Positions 62,226 through 64,000 of a stretch of DNA of 64,000 nucleotides are shown piece after piece. Under the pieces are notes generated by a model, which was not told the origin of the DNA, made no database searches, and saw only the letters and a list, made by a program, of their open reading frames with translations. Both the position numbers and the translations under genes were made by a program. Numbering within the stretch: the first letter of the stretch is position 1; each line of letters starts with the position of its first letter. Origin of the DNA: DATJZH01 sp052146815 (GTDB lineage Bacteria; Actinomycetota; Actinomycetes; Streptosporangiales; Streptosporangiaceae); assembly GCA_052146815.1 (NCBI GenBank), contig JBKQMG010000059.1, forward strand, positions 1 through 64,000, written 5' to 3'.

Positions 62226-63107
62226 GTGCCTGAGCTGCCCGAGGTCGAGTCGCTGGCGGCCGACTTGCGTGAGCGCGCCGTCGGCCGGGTGATCGACCGC
62301 GCTGACGTCGCCGAGGTGGCGGTCCTGAAGACGTATGACCCCCCGCTCACTGCGCTGCGCGGCGGGACGGTCCGGGAGACCGGGCGGCACGGCAAGTTCC
62401 TTGACCTGACCGTCCAGCCGCCCGCCGGCAGCGGCGGCCCCCTGCATCTGATTACTCACCTGGCCCGCGGCGGCTGGCTGCGCTGGCGTGACAGCCTGCC
62501 GGAGGCCCCGCCGCGTCCGGGCAAGGGCCCGCTGGCGTTCCGGCTGCGGTTCGCCGACGGCGCCGGGTTCGATCTCACCGAGGCCGGGACGCGCAAGCGC
62601 CTCGCGGTCTATCTGGTCACCGACCCGGCGGCGGTGCCGGGGATCGCCGCTCTCGGGCCCGATCCGCTGGACCCGGCTTTCACCGTCGATGTCCTGGCCG
62701 GGCTGCTGGCGGGGCGCCGCACGCAGATCAAGGGCGTCCTGCGGGACCAGAAAATCATCGCCGGAATCGGCAACGCCTACTCCGACGAGGTCCTGCACGC
62801 AGCCCGGATGTCCCCCTACCGGCTGGCCTCGAGCCTGACGGACGAGGATGTCGCCGCGCTGCACGCCGTGATCATCACCACGCTGCGCGACGCGATCGCG
62901 CGGTCGCAGGGCCTGTCCGCGGGAGATCTCAAGGCCGAGAAGAAGGCGGGACTGCGAGTGCACGGCCGGGCCGAGCAGCCGTGCCCGGTCTGCGGGGACA
63001 CGGTGCGCGAGGTCTCCTTCGCTGACTCCGCCCTGCAGTACTGCCCGACGTGTCAGACCGGCGGCCAGCCGCTGGCGGACCGCCGGCTGTCCCGCCTGCT
63101 CAAGTAG
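62226..63107 (+). CDS. Fpg/Nei-family DNA glycosylase
   Basis: The GTG start at 62226 gives VPELPEVESLAADLRERAVG, the Pro/Glu at the N-terminus that Fpg/Nei enzymes use for catalysis. The conserved Lys is in RHGKFLDLTV. The H2TH region includes IIAGIGNAYSDEVLHAARMS and PYRLASSL. The C-terminal zinc finger reads CPVCGDTVREVSFADSALQY and CPTCQT. It removes oxidised bases such as 8-oxoguanine or oxidised pyrimidines. It is intact and of usual length (293 aa). The exact substrate group (Fpg or Nei) is not resolved. Confidence 0.9.
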   Translation: MPELPEVESLAADLRERAVGRVIDRADVAEVAVLKTYDPPLTALRGGTVRETGRHGKFLDLTVQPPAGSGGPLHLITHLARGGWLRWRDSLPEAPPRPGKGPLAFRLRFADGAGFDLTEAGTRKRLAVYLVTDPAAVPGIAALGPDPLDPAFTVDVLAGLLAGRRTQIKGVLRDQKIIAGIGNAYSDEVLHAARMSPYRLASSLTDEDVAALHAVIITTLRDAIARSQGLSAGDLKAEKKAGLRVHGRAEQPCPVCGDTVREVSFADSALQYCPTCQTGGQPLADRRLSRLLK

Positions 63108-63171
63108 CGGCGCGGCACGGCGCCGGCGGCGCGCCTGGCAGCAGCCCGCGCCGGCGCCTGGCCCGGGCTGC

Positions 63172-63621
63172 TCAGTTGAAGATCTGGCCGACCTTGGCCC
63201 AGCGCTCGAGGTAACAACCTCCGTCGTAGATGGTCATGTGCACCGGCTTGCCGTACCAGGTGCCTGTCACGGTCGCGCGCTTTGTCCCCGCGACGATCAT
63301 CGGGCACATGATGCCCTTGGGCAGCGGCGTAAACGGATTGCTCTTCACGGTCTGCAGCACGTGGCAGGCCGCGGCCGGGTCGGGGCGCGTGCCGCCGGCC
63401 GGATCGCAGTGCAGCGTCCAGTGCTTGGCCTTGACGCCGTCGGCACCTGTGACGGTGACGTCAAGCGAGATCTTGGGCGGCTTCGCCCGGCCGCCGGCGG
63501 CCGAGCTGCTCGATGCGCTGCCGCAGGCGGCGGCGAGCACCCCGGTCAGCGCGACACTTACGAGACACCAGGCGCCCGATCGCGCCCGAAACTTGGCTGG
63601 CTTCATGCTCCTTGGACGCAT
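63172..63621 (-). CDS. SSI-like protease-inhibitor lipoprotein
   Basis: The 149-residue protein has a lipoprotein signal, SGAWCLVSVALTGVLAAACG, with the lipobox LAAAC. The mature part matches the subtilisin inhibitor-like fold: KHWTLHCDPAGGTRPDPAAA, CHVLQ, PFTPLPKGIMCPMIVAG, TKRATVTGTWYGKPVHMTIY and a last Cys in DGGCYLERWA. Four Cys form the two disulfides of the family. It is probably a membrane-anchored extracellular inhibitor or SSI-fold protein. The start is ambiguous: Met 63621 or Met 63606; the AAGGAG is too close to the latter. Confidence 0.8.
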   Translation of the reverse strand: MRPRSMKPAKFRARSGAWCLVSVALTGVLAAACGSASSSSAAGGRAKPPKISLDVTVTGADGVKAKHWTLHCDPAGGTRPDPAAACHVLQTVKSNPFTPLPKGIMCPMIVAGTKRATVTGTWYGKPVHMTIYDGGCYLERWAKVGQIFN

Positions 63622-63770
63622 GTCCGCCCGGCGTGGTTCCGCGAGCGGGAAAGCAGGAGATAAGCGGAGAGATAAAAGCCCTCACATCGTGACGTCAGGC
63701 CCAGGGGCAGCCATGTGGCCTCTGGTTTTCCCTGCCATGTCACCGTCGGCGGTGCGATCATCGTCAGGTG

Positions 63771-64000
63771 GTGGGGCTGAGGTTGTCAGCGGCAACGGCC
63801 ACGGACCGGGACCGTATCGACGCGACGGCCCGGTCCGTTATCGAGTGCGCCCCGGATCCGATCATCGCGCTCGGCCCCGACCGGGCCGTGGTGCTCTGGA
63901 ATCCCGCCGCGGAGCGGATGTTCGGCTGGTCCGCCTCGGAGACAGTAGGCCTGGAGCCGCCGATAATCCCCGAGGAACTGCGCGCGGAGCACAACGCGGT
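63771..64000 (+). CDS. PAS-domain protein, N-terminal part (cut by the window end)
   Basis: The start is probably GTG 63771 (63768 also possible). After a short Arg/Asp-rich lead comes a PAS domain, RSVIECAPDPIIALGPDRAV then VLWNPAAERMFGWSASETVG and IIPEELRAEHN. This is a typical N-terminal PAS of an actinobacterial sensor such as a GGDEF/SpoIIE phosphatase or histidine kinase. The C-terminal effector lies beyond the window. Confidence 0.75.
   Translation, partial: MGLRLSAATATDRDRIDATARSVIECAPDPIIALGPDRAVVLWNPAAERMFGWSASETVGLEPPIIPEELRAEHNA

Overview
The window is high-GC actinobacterial chromosome. Four things show this: the cell-wall kinase operon fhaA-fhaB-pstP-rodA-pbpA-pknB beside tRNA-Leu(CAG), crgA close by, several actinobacteria-restricted small families (DUF1707, DUF4235/DUF3618, DUF5709, DUF6114, class E sortase), and F420/PPOX-type and alditol-oxidase-type enzymes. 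The gene set resembles a filamentous or sporulating order such as Streptosporangiales or Streptomycetales, but the sequence alone does not fix the genus.

Region 1 (0-24 kb) is a decaying accessory zone. Intact genes are an MGH1-like glycoside hydrolase, a DUF1269 protein, a hipBA toxin-antitoxin pair, a YbjQ-type protein, a class II glutamine amidotransferase, a MarR regulator, a GNAT acetyltransferase and an ECF sigma factor with a SnoaL-like tail. Between them lie many broken genes: an FAD reductase joined to a TAP-type hydrolase, two acyl-CoA dehydrogenase remnants, an HSL esterase, AlkA, homocysteine methyltransferase, a bifunctional nuclease, an isochorismatase split by an apparent inversion, a DHA2 transporter, an SRPBCC protein, a DUF899 protein and a BAAT-type thioesterase. 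Two tandem ISKra4-family elements (18240-20164 and 20174-22056) sit here, bounded by three copies of the same 9-bp direct repeat.

Region 2 (24-42.9 kb) is intact. It holds a secreted Ig-repeat protein, DUF1707, a PPOX-type flavoprotein, a methyltransferase, a flavodoxin, two small unknown proteins, a large secreted (alpha/alpha)6-type glycosidase, a translationally coupled holin-like/DUF3618/DUF4235 operon, a DUF4118 membrane protein, a TAT-exported BBE-type FAD oxidase next to an alditol oxidase, a class A beta-lactamase-fold pseudoenzyme, and a complete Hen1-Pnkp RNA repair cassette.

Region 3 (42.9-54 kb) mixes housekeeping genes (dipeptidase E, malic enzyme, ATP-dependent DNA ligase, cyclophilin, rhomboid protease, crgA) with remnants (GH18 chitinase tail, NUDIX fragment, class E sortase) and one IS630-family element (51672-52809) at a TA target.

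Region 4 (54-64 kb) is the conserved cell-wall and division signalling operon. It reads leftward with one- or four-base overlaps from fhaB through pstP, rodA and pbpA, followed by pknB. FhaA, tRNA-Leu, an Fpg/Nei glycosylase, an SSI-like lipoprotein and the start of a PAS-domain protein lie beyond it. No CRISPR array, rRNA or prophage was seen.
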